64,000 bases of DNA from Sphingobacterium corticibacterium (GTDB taxonomy: Bacteria; Bacteroidota; Bacteroidia; Sphingobacteriales; Sphingobacteriaceae), in assembly GCF_004208525.1 (NCBI RefSeq), contig NZ_SGIT01000001.1, forward strand, positions 1,798,001-1,862,000, written 5' to 3'. A program made the position numbers and the translations under genes. A model generated the notes under the pieces. That model made no database searches. It was not told the DNA's origin and was given only the letters and a program-made list of their open reading frames with translations. Shown piece by piece: positions 1-9,361 of this stretch (position 1 is its first letter; every line of letters starts with the position of its first letter).

Positions 1-374
1 ATCTGTTTACGCTCTCCAAAAATAAAACGCTCGATTACCTTCGTAGACTTGCGACAGAGCGTACACATCAACTCTATCTTTCGAAAGAGCTGTTCGAAGA
101 GAGCTACATGATTGATACTCCATCCCTCAAAGAACAATATAATTTAATTATTGAAAGAACGGTAAATCAATTACCTCCACAGCAGCAAAAAGTTTATTAT
201 TTAAGTAGGCATGAAAAATTGAAATATGAAGAAATTGCTGCACAAATGGGAATTTCAAAGGAAACCGTGAAAAAGCATATGCAATTATCACTTCATTTTT
301 TGAAACAGAATATTAAACTCCAAATTGAGAACAGCGTACTAATCCTTTTGTCAATTTTTGCCTTTTTAAATTAA
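1..374 (+). CDS. ECF-type RNA polymerase sigma factor, 3' part only
   Basis: The reading frame is open from the window edge (first full codon at base 3) to the TAA at 374, so the N-terminus lies outside the window. The C-terminal part shows a sigma-70 region 4 helix-turn-helix: the LPPQQQKVY segment, then YEEIAAQMGISKETVKKHM. This matches the short ECF sigma factors that Bacteroidota pair with FecR anti-sigma factors and SusC transporters. An internal ATG at 108 is not the real start, because the upstream codons still read like region 2-4 linker sequence. FecR follows 86 bases downstream on the same strand. Inferred role: it transcribes the SusCD locus once FecR releases it. The family is clear; the target is inferred from position. 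Confidence 0.86.
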   Translation, partial: LFTLSKNKTLDYLRRLATERTHQLYLSKELFEESYMIDTPSLKEQYNLIIERTVNQLPPQQQKVYYLSRHEKLKYEEIAAQMGISKETVKKHMQLSLHFLKQNIKLQIENSVLILLSIFAFLN

Positions 375-460
375 TTTATAGCATTCCCTTACCCCTTTTT
401 TCATTTATAAACGTCTTTACAGTAATCGGCTTAATCAGATGGCCTTTTACCCGATAAAGA

Positions 461-1732
461 ATGGACAAACAGCGAATAGAGTGTTTATTTAGGAAGTATA
501 TTGATAAGTCTGCTAGCTCAGGAGAAATTGACGAGTTGATGCAATATATCGATGGTGCTCCCGATGAGGAAGTATTTTCTCTTATGGAAGCCGCCTATCA
601 ATCGCTTGAACATACGCCAGAGGCAGACTTCTTTAGCGCTGAACAAAGATCGAATATTTTAAAAGCCGTATTAAAAACGGAGAATGGTTCGGATTCGACA
701 GAAATCGATGTACCTTCCACAACACGGACACGTTCACTATGGTCAACGTTTTCTAGAATCGCAGCGGTATTGCTGATCGGTTTTGCTATCGGCGGTTTTC
801 TTTACAAAAGCAAATACGAATCCAGACCACAGTCGGCTGCAATTAACGAATCTGTAGATATTGCGCCGGGAAGTAACATGGCCACCTTGACGTTGGCAAA
901 CGGTTCTGTGATCGGGTTAAACGACATCAAAGAAGGTGATATCGTTAAGCAAGATGGTTTTATTATCACAAAAACCGACGAAGGCCAGATTAGCTACATC
1001 ATAGACGATATGCAAGACGAACTATCAACGACTGCTGTCAAAGAACCTATTTTTAATACCATTGAGATTCCGAGAGGCGGAAAATATCAAGTTACCTTGC
1101 CAGATGGCACAAAAGTTTGGTTGAACTCGGCGTCGTCCTTAACCTATCCTACTAAATTTAGCAACAATGAAAGAAAGGTAACACTAACGGGTGAAGGCTA
1201 TTTTGAGGTCGCAAAGAATGCCAAGTCTCCATTTAAGGTAATAACAGAAGATCAATCAATTACCGTATTAGGCACGCATTTCAATGTACGTTCCTATGGA
1301 AGAAAAAGTGCTACCCAAACCACACTTCTGGAGGGCAGCGTAAGGGTAAGCCCAATATCAACAACGGATACACAAGGTGCTTCCAGGACATTAAAACCAG
1401 GAGAACAATCCATTTTAAACGCTAAACGGAGATTAGAGGTAAAAAAAGTCAATGCTTCAAATGTAATCTCTTGGAAGGATGATTTATTTTATTTCGAAGA
1501 CACAGATATCAGGAGTGTAATGGAAGAATTTTCAAGATGGTACAATTTTGAATTCGAGTTTGAAGGAAAGATGCCGACTACCAAATTGTGGGGTAAAGTT
1601 CATCGAAACGTCAATGCGTCGGAAGCGCTGGACATTTTAAGTTATTTTAATTTAAAATATCGAATAGTAGATATTAATGCAAATTCCAGAAAAAAAGTAA
1701 TTATTTCTCACTTAACTTATAAACAAAACTAA
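461..1732 (+). CDS. FecR-family anti-sigma factor (423 aa)
   Basis: Inner-membrane anti-sigma factor that holds the upstream ECF sigma factor until it is signalled by the STN domain of the downstream SusC transporter. A cytoplasmic N-terminal part (about residues 1-95) is followed by one membrane helix (about 99-115). The periplasmic FecR domain contains the IPRGGKYQVTLPDGTKVWLN segment and the GEGYFEVAKN segment. A DUF4974-type C-terminal domain (about 345-405) contains SVMEEFSRWYNFEFEFEG. Length is normal for the family. The ATG at 461 gives a complete domain. The sigma-FecR-SusC-SusD order is a standard regulated glycan-uptake arrangement. A 9-bp hairpin lies between this gene and susC. 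Confidence 0.94.
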   Translation: MDKQRIECLFRKYIDKSASSGEIDELMQYIDGAPDEEVFSLMEAAYQSLEHTPEADFFSAEQRSNILKAVLKTENGSDSTEIDVPSTTRTRSLWSTFSRIAAVLLIGFAIGGFLYKSKYESRPQSAAINESVDIAPGSNMATLTLANGSVIGLNDIKEGDIVKQDGFIITKTDEGQISYIIDDMQDELSTTAVKEPIFNTIEIPRGGKYQVTLPDGTKVWLNSASSLTYPTKFSNNERKVTLTGEGYFEVAKNAKSPFKVITEDQSITVLGTHFNVRSYGRKSATQTTLLEGSVRVSPISTTDTQGASRTLKPGEQSILNAKRRLEVKKVNASNVISWKDDLFYFEDTDIRSVMEEFSRWYNFEFEFEGKMPTTKLWGKVHRNVNASEALDILSYFNLKYRIVDINANSRKKVIISHLTYKQN

Positions 1733-1791
1733 AAGATGAAAAAACACGTACAAAAAGCCCCCGAAAATTTCTAAAACATTTTGTAAAAAAA

Positions 1792-1815
1792 AGTCTCTCA
1801 CTGCAATGAGAGACT
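1792..1815. other. 9-bp perfect hairpin between fecR and susC
   Basis: Arms AGTCTCTCA (1792-1800) and TGAGAGACT (1807-1815) are perfect complements around a 6-base loop. A run of A precedes the left arm, so on the minus strand the hairpin is followed by U residues. On the plus strand the right arm is followed by CAAAAAG. It could be an mRNA 5'-end or attenuator structure in the susC leader, or a terminator against antisense transcription. I cannot choose between these from sequence. Confidence 0.6.
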
Positions 1816-1897
1816 CAAAAAGAGCTGCCTATATATTAGGCTTTACGGAATACTATTGCGAACAGTTTCAGTATTAACCCTTCATATTTCAAAAGTA

Positions 1898-4800
1898 ATG
1901 AAATTTAACTCATTTTCCATAGGTCAGTTAATCCTATGGCTATTTAATACTTTGATTAAAACTTTATCCTGCTCGATTTGGCGGGGTACTAAATGGGACA
2001 AAACGATAATCATGCGTATAAACCTTTCTACTATCCTTATTGTAGTCGCCTGTTTTCATTCCAATGCGAATATCTATGCACAGAAGATTTCTCTGCGTGA
2101 AAAGAACGTTTCACTTGAACGTGTGTTGGAATCAATCATGAGACAAAGTGATTATGTCTTTGTATATAACAGTGATCGCGTAGAAAAACTCAAGGTTACG
2201 GTCAATGTGGAAAACTCCAGTATTGAAAAAGCGTTAGAGGCCTGCTTTAGAAACTTACCTTTTACCTATAAAATTATAAAAAAAAATATACTCATAAAAG
2301 AAAAAGAACAACAGGCACCTAAGTCCAAATCACCTCCACAACAGCGAAAAATCGATGGTCTTGTTGTGGATGCCAACGGAGCACCTTTACCGGGTGTGTC
2401 TGTAATGGTGAAAAATATGAGCCGAGCAGGAACAACGACCGATCTGAATGGTAGGTTTATCATAGATGTCCCGGTTGATGCTGTTTTGGTATTTACCATC
2501 GTCGGCTTTGAGACACAGGAAATACCGATTGGAGCCTCCGAAACCATCAACGTCACGCTGGTTTCTGCTGTGAGTGGTATAGACGAAGTCGTTATCGTTG
2601 GATTTGGACAACAGAAACGTTCGGATATGATCGGATCGGTCGTTTCCATCAAACCGAGTGAATTAAAAATTCCATCAAGTAATCTGACGACGGCCCTTGC
2701 CGGGCGTGCCTCTGGTGTTATCGCCTTCCAACGAAGTGGTGAGCCTGGTCAAGACAACGCCGACTTCTTTATCCGTGGAGTAACGACTTTTGCAGATAGT
2801 CGTCCCGATCCATTGATCTTGATTGATGGCGTCGAGTTAACAGTTACCGATCTAGCGAGGTTACAACCGGATGATATTGGGAGCTTTTCGATCATGAAAG
2901 ATGCTACAGCTACCGCGGTATATGGTGCACGGGGGGCAAATGGGGTCATTCTCGTCACGACTAAAGAGGGTGTGGCAGGTGTTGCTAAAGTATCGCTTCG
3001 AATGGAAAACTCCATATCTACACCTACGACCAATGTTGAACTCGCTGATCCCATAACGTATATGCGATTGCATAATGAAGCGGTATTGACGCGTGATCCA
3101 CTTGGCCGACTACCGTATACAAACGAAAAAATAGATCAAACAATCGCTGGTGCAAATCCTATTTTTTATCCGGCTACCGATTGGCGATCTACGCTATTGA
3201 AAGATTACACGATGAACCAACGCGTTAACCTTAGCGTGAATGGAGGTGGGCAGGTTGCTCGATATTTTGTCACCGCATCACTGAATCGCGACAATGGCAT
3301 ACTGCAAGTGGATCGGCGAAATAATTTCAACAGCAATATTGACATGAAGAATTATAATTTGCGGGCAAATGTTAATATCGATCTAACCAAAACGACCGAG
3401 CTAACCGTCCGATTAAATGGTAATTTCGATGATTATACAGGTCCGGTTGAAGGCGGTGCGGCCACCTATCAACGTATTATGCGGGCAAACCCTGTATATT
3501 TTCCTGCATATTATCCTGCTGATGAGCAACATCAGTATGTACAGCATATCATGTTTGGCAACTACGACGAAGGCAATTATCTCAACCCTTATGCCGATAT
3601 GGTGAAAGGTTATCGCGACCAATCACGCGCATTAATGCTAGCACAGGTGGATTTCAAACAAGATTTGCCATTCGTAACAGAGGGTCTCTCTTTTAGAACG
3701 ATGGTCAACACCAACCGTACTTCTAGATACTCCGTAAGCCGTCAATACGATCCGTTTTATTACCGAGTGGGATTTTATGACCGACGCACCCAGGAATACG
3801 CCCTCCAATCTATTGACGAAGATGCTGGAACAGAATATCTGAACTATAATCCTGGGGCAAAAGAAATTAATTCTATTTTCTACCTCGAATCCGCTTTGAA
3901 CTATAACCGAACATTTGCTGATAAACATACACTGAGTGGCATGATGATTTATATCATGCGGCAAAGTATGAACGCCAATGAAGAAGACTTACAACTATCG
4001 TTGCCGCACCGCAATACCGGTCTATCGGGAAGATTTACATATGCGTTTGACAATCGTTATTTTGCCGAATTCAATTTTGGATACAACGGTTCAGAACGAT
4101 TCCATGAGAGTAAGCGTTTCGGTTTCTTTCCATCATTTGGATTAGCCTGGACTGTTTCGAACCAAAGCTTCTGGGAACCCATCAAACCCATTATAAGCAA
4201 TTTAAGGTTACGCGGAACGTACGGATTAGTCGGAAGCGATAACATTGGCCGCGCCAATGACCGCTTTTTTTACCTATCAGATGTTAACATGAACAACTCA
4301 AACCGTGGGGCGAGATTTGGTCGGGACTATATCAATAGCCGCAACGGTATTTCTATTAACCGTTACGCAAATCCTGATATAAGTTGGGAGATAGACCATC
4401 AACGGAATTTTGCCGTAGAGTTAGGCCTATTCAATAAAGTTCAGTTACAGGCAGAATATTTTAATAGGCATCGTGAGAATATATTAATGACACGGCCAAA
4501 CATCAGTCAACTCGGATTGGCGGCTCAGGTTCGCGCAAATGTAGGGGAAGCAAAATCAGAAGGGCTTGACATTTCGTTGGACTATCAGCATAGTTGGATG
4601 AACGGCATGTGGATGTCCGCAATGGGAAATTTTACATACGCCACCAGCGCATTCACTGTTTATGAAGAACCCGTATACTTCAATGAACCGTGGCGTTCCC
4701 GCGTTAATTATCCCTTATCCCAACAATGGGGTTATATTGCCGAACATTTATTTGTTGATGAATACGAGGTTGCCAACTCGCCGGTTCAGCATTTTGGAGA

Positions 4801-5434
4801 ATACGGGGAGGGTGACATCAAATATCGGGATATCAATCGTGACGGACAGATTACCGAGGCTGATCGGGTACCGATCGGTTATCCCACAACACCTGAAATA
4901 ACGTATGGATTTGGGTTTTCGGGCGGATACAAAGGTTTTGATATCTCTGCGTTTTTCCAGGGTCTGGGCCGTGAATCATTTTGGATAGACCCGTATGCTA
5001 CTGCACCATTTATCCAGTATCGCTATAGTAGTGGAGAACTTTCTGGGGTGCAGTTGCAGAACCAATTACTACAAGCGTATGCGGATGATTACTGGTCAGA
5101 AGATAATCGTAATCAGTATGCTTTGTGGCCAAGGCTCAGCACATTGCCCGTTTCTTATACTGCAGGTGATACACCTAATTCCAATAATGGGCAGCGTAGC
5201 ACTTGGTTTATGCGTAGCGGATCCTTTATACGTCTCAAATCGGCGGAAATCGGTTATAGCTTACCACAGAAAATTTCTAGTAAGTTACACATCAAACAAA
5301 TGCGGGTTTATTTAAGTGGCACAAACCTTCTTACTTGGAGCGATTTTAAACTTTGGGATGTAGAAATGGCTGGCAATGGCCTGGGGTACCCAGTTCAACG
5401 GGTATACAATATTGGTCTCCACATGAATTTTTAA
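1898..5434 (+). CDS. SusC/RagA-type TonB-dependent outer-membrane transporter with STN domain
   Basis: Imports oligosaccharides across the outer membrane together with SusD, using TonB energy. From the ATG at 1898 (1178 aa) the order is: a long basic N-terminal leader ending in a signal peptide (the segment MRINLSTILIVVACF), an STN signalling domain at about 63-135, a carboxypeptidase-D-like regulatory domain at about 150-220 (GLVVDANGAPLPGVSV), the plug at about 230-360 (ILIDGVE, then AVYGARGANGVILVTTK), and a beta-barrel ending in an aromatic residue (HMNF). The frame can be extended to a TTG at 1856, and ATG 2012 starts directly at the signal peptide. I chose 1898 as the first ATG, but the start is uncertain. 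The STN domain explains the adjacent sigma/FecR pair. Confidence 0.93.
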   Translation: MKFNSFSIGQLILWLFNTLIKTLSCSIWRGTKWDKTIIMRINLSTILIVVACFHSNANIYAQKISLREKNVSLERVLESIMRQSDYVFVYNSDRVEKLKVTVNVENSSIEKALEACFRNLPFTYKIIKKNILIKEKEQQAPKSKSPPQQRKIDGLVVDANGAPLPGVSVMVKNMSRAGTTTDLNGRFIIDVPVDAVLVFTIVGFETQEIPIGASETINVTLVSAVSGIDEVVIVGFGQQKRSDMIGSVVSIKPSELKIPSSNLTTALAGRASGVIAFQRSGEPGQDNADFFIRGVTTFADSRPDPLILIDGVELTVTDLARLQPDDIGSFSIMKDATATAVYGARGANGVILVTTKEGVAGVAKVSLRMENSISTPTTNVELADPITYMRLHNEAVLTRDPLGRLPYTNEKIDQTIAGANPIFYPATDWRSTLLKDYTMNQRVNLSVNGGGQVARYFVTASLNRDNGILQVDRRNNFNSNIDMKNYNLRANVNIDLTKTTELTVRLNGNFDDYTGPVEGGAATYQRIMRANPVYFPAYYPADEQHQYVQHIMFGNYDEGNYLNPYADMVKGYRDQSRALMLAQVDFKQDLPFVTEGLSFRTMVNTNRTSRYSVSRQYDPFYYRVGFYDRRTQEYALQSIDEDAGTEYLNYNPGAKEINSIFYLESALNYNRTFADKHTLSGMMIYIMRQSMNANEEDLQLSLPHRNTGLSGRFTYAFDNRYFAEFNFGYNGSERFHESKRFGFFPSFGLAWTVSNQSFWEPIKPIISNLRLRGTYGLVGSDNIGRANDRFFYLSDVNMNNSNRGARFGRDYINSRNGISINRYANPDISWEIDHQRNFAVELGLFNKVQLQAEYFNRHRENILMTRPNISQLGLAAQVRANVGEAKSEGLDISLDYQHSWMNGMWMSAMGNFTYATSAFTVYEEPVYFNEPWRSRVNYPLSQQWGYIAEHLFVDEYEVANSPVQHFGEYGEGDIKYRDINRDGQITEADRVPIGYPTTPEITYGFGFSGGYKGFDISAFFQGLGRESFWIDPYATAPFIQYRYSSGELSGVQLQNQLLQAYADDYWSEDNRNQYALWPRLSTLPVSYTAGDTPNSNNGQRSTWFMRSGSFIRLKSAEIGYSLPQKISSKLHIKQMRVYLSGTNLLTWSDFKLWDVEMAGNGLGYPVQRVYNIGLHMNF

Positions 5435-5453
5435 AAAAATAAAAATATATCTA

Positions 5454-7394
5454 ATGAAGACAAATAAAAAGTTTGCGATTATGATGTCTATGAAGGCATT
5501 CTTCATAGCAATAATAATCTCTGTTAGCTCTTGCAATAGTTATCTGGATATCGTTCCGGATAATGTAGCTGTTTTAGAACACGCTTTTAATATGCGAAGT
5601 ACGGCAGAGCGGTATCTGTTCACTTGCTATTCTTGGATGCCTGCTCATGCCAGTCTGACTTCTAACCCTGCATTTATGGGGAGCGATGAGTTTTGGATTC
5701 GGGAACAGTTTGTTGATTTCAACGCTCCGGCTTCCAATATCGTAAGAGGCAATCAGAATATCGTCAATCCCTTTAACAATTCTTGGGATGGTGGAAATGG
5801 CGGCACCAATTTATTCATGGGCATCCGCGATTGCAATATCTTCTTGGAAAATATTGGTCGAGTTCCTGATCTAGGAGAAGATGAAAGAAATAGATGGGTT
5901 GCTGAAGTGAAGTTTTTGAAAGCTTATTACCACTTCTGGCTGGTACGGATGTATGGTCCTATTCCGCTGATGCGTGAAAATATTCCTGTTTCAGCGACTG
6001 TAGACGAGGTGCAAATTCCGCGTGATCCGGTAGACGAATGTTTTGATTATATCATCGGGCTTATCGATGAGGGAATGGAATCATTGCCCGCATTGCTCGA
6101 CAGTGAAATAACAGAACTGGGACGAATTACGCAACCCATCGCCAAGAGTATTAAAGCCTATATTTTAGTTACGGCTGCGAGTCCCCTTTTTAATGGTAAC
6201 AGTTCTTATCAAGGGTACACAAATCATGACGGCACACCATTATTCAATACGACATATGATGTAGATAAATGGAACAACGCTGTCCTAGCGTGCAAAGAAG
6301 CCATCGAGCAATGTCACGCAGCTGGACGGGAATTGTATCGCTTTAATCCGGGAATCGTGGTATTTCCGCTTTCACCAGAAATCAAAACACAGATGGATTT
6401 ACGCAATGCAGTTGTTGAGCGCTGGAATCCCGAAATTATTTGGGGTGACCCCAATAGTATGGCTGGCGGAGGAACCAGTGGTATACAGAGTCAGGCGATG
6501 GTACGGGGTTTAACCGCCACAACGGTAGAAGTGGTTTCTACCCGAGGCAACCTTGCTCCGCCTTTACACATCGTCGAGATGTTTTACAGCCAAAACGGCG
6601 TCCCCATTACGGAAGATAAAACCTGGACATATAGCGACCGTTTCCAATTGGAAACGGCTACAGCTATCGACAAATATCATATCAAAGAAGGATATACAAC
6701 AGCCAAGATAAATTACCGGCGGGAACATCGCTATTACGCCTATTTAGGTTTCGATGGTGGCATTTGGTATGGCCATGGGTTATTTGACGACAACAATACC
6801 AATTACTTGCAAGCGAAAGTGGGACAGTTTGCCTCCATGGTTTCCTCGAATTCGTACTCCAATACCGGCTACTGGACAAAAAAATTAGTGCATTATCAAA
6901 ACATCATTGAAGCTCCGAATCGTTATACAGTCGAAGCTTATCCATGGCCCGTGATGCGGCTGGCAGACCTATATCTTTTGTATGCAGAGGCACTGAATGA
7001 AGCTCAGGGCCCGTCGTCGGATGCGCTCAATTGGATAAATTTAGTTAGAGAGCGGGCTGGCTTGGAAACCGTAGAGGACTCGTGGTCACAATATTCTACA
7101 CAGCCTTCTAAATATACTAGTCAAGAAGGGCTGCGCGACATCATCCGTAGAGAACGTATGATTGAGTTGGCTTTTGAAGGAAAGCGCTTTTGGGATATAC
7201 GTCGGTGGAAGATAGGGGAAACGGTTTTAAACAGAACTATATCGGGATGGGACATCGCGCAAAAAGAGGCTGAAAATTATTATCGGCAACGGGCATTGTA
7301 TCAAACCACATTCCGCTTCCGCGATTATTTTTGGCCGCTTCAGGAGCAAACACTACTGGTTAACCGTGCTTTAGTTCAGAGCCCAGGTTGGTAA
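5454..7394 (+). CDS. SusD/RagB-family glycan-binding lipoprotein (646 aa)
   Basis: Outer-membrane surface lipoprotein that captures glycan and acts as the lid of the SusC transporter. A signal peptide with lipobox SVSSC places the lipidated Cys at residue 27. SusD hallmarks include the early NSYLDIVPDN segment, the TPR-like helix VAEVKFLKAYYHFWLVRMYG, and the C-terminal signature segments EALNEAQ, INLVRERAGL, RRERMIELAFEGKRFWDIRRW and FWPLQEQ. The gene starts 19 bases after susC and is surely cotranscribed. At 646 residues it is somewhat longer than the average of about 500-600. Substrate cannot be read from this protein; the neighbours suggest a glucuronic-acid-containing glycan. Confidence 0.95.
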   Translation: MKTNKKFAIMMSMKAFFIAIIISVSSCNSYLDIVPDNVAVLEHAFNMRSTAERYLFTCYSWMPAHASLTSNPAFMGSDEFWIREQFVDFNAPASNIVRGNQNIVNPFNNSWDGGNGGTNLFMGIRDCNIFLENIGRVPDLGEDERNRWVAEVKFLKAYYHFWLVRMYGPIPLMRENIPVSATVDEVQIPRDPVDECFDYIIGLIDEGMESLPALLDSEITELGRITQPIAKSIKAYILVTAASPLFNGNSSYQGYTNHDGTPLFNTTYDVDKWNNAVLACKEAIEQCHAAGRELYRFNPGIVVFPLSPEIKTQMDLRNAVVERWNPEIIWGDPNSMAGGGTSGIQSQAMVRGLTATTVEVVSTRGNLAPPLHIVEMFYSQNGVPITEDKTWTYSDRFQLETATAIDKYHIKEGYTTAKINYRREHRYYAYLGFDGGIWYGHGLFDDNNTNYLQAKVGQFASMVSSNSYSNTGYWTKKLVHYQNIIEAPNRYTVEAYPWPVMRLADLYLLYAEALNEAQGPSSDALNWINLVRERAGLETVEDSWSQYSTQPSKYTSQEGLRDIIRRERMIELAFEGKRFWDIRRWKIGETVLNRTISGWDIAQKEAENYYRQRALYQTTFRFRDYFWPLQEQTLLVNRALVQSPGW

Positions 7395-7410
7395 AGGAGA
7401 TTAGAAAACT

Positions 7411-7426
7411 TAAAACAATTGTTTTA
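7411..7426. repeat. 16-bp perfect palindrome at a start codon
   Basis: TAAAACAATTGTTTTA is a perfect palindrome whose last base is the A of the ATG of the next gene. It could fold back in the mRNA over the ribosome-binding region, or it may be a chance AT-rich palindrome. Confidence 0.5.
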
Positions 7427-8625
7427 TGAAAAACAAAAAAATATCACGTATACTTCTACCGCTAGTTGCTATCAGTATTATTCTAGTAGCAGCTTGCGAT
7501 TCAAAACTTAGCCCTATAGAAAAGGATTGGCCTACACCGGGTCCTGTAGGCAATGTCAAGGTGGAAAATTTTCAAGGGGGGGCTACGCTTACCTATGACT
7601 TACCACCAGGCAAGGAACTTTGGTACGTCAAAGCGGAATATGAAATTCGTCCCGGTGTAAAAAGAGAAAAAAAAGCAACTTATTATACCAATCAGATCGT
7701 GTTGGACGGTTTTGGAAAAACAGGGGTTTATGACGTTAAGCTGTATGCTGTCGGTCGGGACGAGAAAGAATCAGCGCCGGTTGTTGTACAGGTTCACCCA
7801 TACACACCTCCCATTGAAAGTGTGTATGAGACGTTAGTCATGAACGAGGATTTCGGCGGCTTGAACGTTTTGATGAAAAACGATACAGAGGCAGACATCG
7901 TCATGTATGTTGTGACGCTTGAGCCGAATGGAATATGGGAACCGGTGGAGACGTATTATACTAGACAGCGCGAAGGTATGTTTACTGCACGTGGATTTAA
8001 ACCTGAAAAAAGGCGGTTTGGTGTATATCTCAGGGATCGTTGGGAAAATTATTCAGATACATTAGTGCGTGATTTAACGCCATATTTTGAAATGGAATTG
8101 GACAAGAGTCGTTTCAAAGAAGTACGTTTACCTACAGATACTTGGCAAAAACGTTATGCCGGCAGTGCGGGAGTTTCGGCGATATGGAATGGAAATCGGG
8201 CAACCAGTGGGCAGAACCATAATTTCCAGTCTATCTTACCCAGCCCGATACCACAATGGTTTACATTCGACCTGGGTGTAACGGCTAAATTAAGCCGGAT
8301 GCAATATTGGATGAAAGCTGGGCTATTTGCGCAAGGAAATGCCAAAGTAATAGAAATTTGGGGAAGTACAGATCCTGCTGCAGATGGTAGTTGGGAGAGC
8401 TGGACATTGATGGCAACATTCACTTCATTCAAGCCTTCAGGGTTACCATTGGGATCTACAACGGAAGAAGATATAGCACATGCCACGGCGGGTGATAACT
8501 TTGTTTTTCCGTCAGATGCTCCACCGGTACGCTATATTCGCTTCAAGACACTGGAAGTATGGGATCCAGCCACACAGAATGTGTGGGTAAATGAAATTTC
8601 GATGTTTGGGTCTGTGGAAGAATAG
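7426..8625 (+). CDS. DUF4959/DUF5126/DUF5000-type lipoprotein, putative surface glycan-binding protein (399 aa)
   Basis: Lipoprotein with lipobox VAAC (Cys24). The layout fits the DUF4959-DUF5126-DUF5000 family found in Bacteroidota polysaccharide loci: a fibronectin-like N-terminal domain (about 35-130, VGNVKVENFQGGATLTYDLP), a second beta-sandwich (about 130-230), and a C-terminal discoidin-like domain (about 240-395) with WFTFDLG, an EIWGS strand and the PVRYIRFKTLEVW strand. This C-terminal fold is usually carbohydrate-binding. The gene sits 31 bases after susD in the same operon and probably fills the glycan-binding slot that SusE/SusF occupy in other loci. No enzymatic motif is seen. 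Domain names are from memory and their boundaries are approximate. Confidence 0.82.
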   Translation: MKNKKISRILLPLVAISIILVAACDSKLSPIEKDWPTPGPVGNVKVENFQGGATLTYDLPPGKELWYVKAEYEIRPGVKREKKATYYTNQIVLDGFGKTGVYDVKLYAVGRDEKESAPVVVQVHPYTPPIESVYETLVMNEDFGGLNVLMKNDTEADIVMYVVTLEPNGIWEPVETYYTRQREGMFTARGFKPEKRRFGVYLRDRWENYSDTLVRDLTPYFEMELDKSRFKEVRLPTDTWQKRYAGSAGVSAIWNGNRATSGQNHNFQSILPSPIPQWFTFDLGVTAKLSRMQYWMKAGLFAQGNAKVIEIWGSTDPAADGSWESWTLMATFTSFKPSGLPLGSTTEEDIAHATAGDNFVFPSDAPPVRYIRFKTLEVWDPATQNVWVNEISMFGSVEE

Positions 8626-8663
8626 CTCCCACCCAAACGCTGTTAACACATGAATTTAGACAA

Positions 8664-9344
8664 ATGAAAACAAGAATTCTTTTATTTTTAATATCTTTTG
8701 GCATCCTTTGCGCAACGAGTTGTAGCCGTATGGATGCTACTTATGCCGACTTTATTAAGGATGGCAAGATTATTTATCCTGGAAAGGCAGATTCTGTAAG
8801 CGTATTTCCAGGGAAAAACCGGCTATTGTTGTCGTGGTTATTGTTCGATCCGAATGTGACTCGTGTTAAAATTTATTGGGATAACCGAACCGATTCGATG
8901 GAACTCACGGTTGCCCATTCGTCGGGTATCGATAGTATGAAAACTTTGCTTTCTGATATGGAGGAACGTGACTATCTCTTTGAATATTTTACGTATGACG
9001 CGGACGGAAATCAATCGGTAAGAGTGGAAGCACAGGGTCGCGCGTACGGCGATTTGTACACGAATTCTCTCTTGAACAGGCCTATACAGCGTGTGGAAAT
9101 TGTTAACGACACAACGCGGGTGTATTGGGGAGAATCAAGTGACACCGGATTGATCGGAACTTCGTTGGAGTATGCAGATACACAAAATCAGATTCGAACG
9201 GTGTTTGCAGATGCGGAAACAACCACAACCTCATTACCAGAACGCAAACCAGATACCGATTTACGCTACCGTACTGTATTTTTGCCCCATCCCATGGCGA
9301 TTGATACCTTTTACACGGCCTACGAAACCATTCCTTTGAATTAG
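8664..9344 (+). CDS. DUF4998-type lipoprotein (226 aa)
   Basis: Small lipoprotein with lipobox ATSC (Cys20). The N-terminal half carries the DUF4998-like pattern: YADFIKDGKIIYPGKADSV, then GKNRLLLSW and VKIYWDN, consistent with fibronectin type III-like strands. Proteins of this type are commonly encoded next to SusCD and DUF5000 lipoproteins and are thought to be surface or periplasmic accessory proteins of unknown function. It is placed 38 bases after the previous gene. Its stop codon (9342-9344) overlaps a possible GTG start of the next gene, so the two are translationally close. No catalytic residues are recognisable. Confidence 0.75.
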   Translation: MKTRILLFLISFGILCATSCSRMDATYADFIKDGKIIYPGKADSVSVFPGKNRLLLSWLLFDPNVTRVKIYWDNRTDSMELTVAHSSGIDSMKTLLSDMEERDYLFEYFTYDADGNQSVRVEAQGRAYGDLYTNSLLNRPIQRVEIVNDTTRVYWGESSDTGLIGTSLEYADTQNQIRTVFADAETTTTSLPERKPDTDLRYRTVFLPHPMAIDTFYTAYETIPLN

Positions 9345-9361
9345 TGTTTAAAGTTAACGTG

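Noticed and set aside
1856..1897. Upstream TTG start for the SusC-type gene
   Set aside because: Adds 14 residues unlike a leader; an in-frame ATG at 1898 is available.
2266..2652. 128-aa minus-strand open frame
   Set aside because: Antisense to susC, rich in Thr/Ser/Pro as expected for an off-frame reading.
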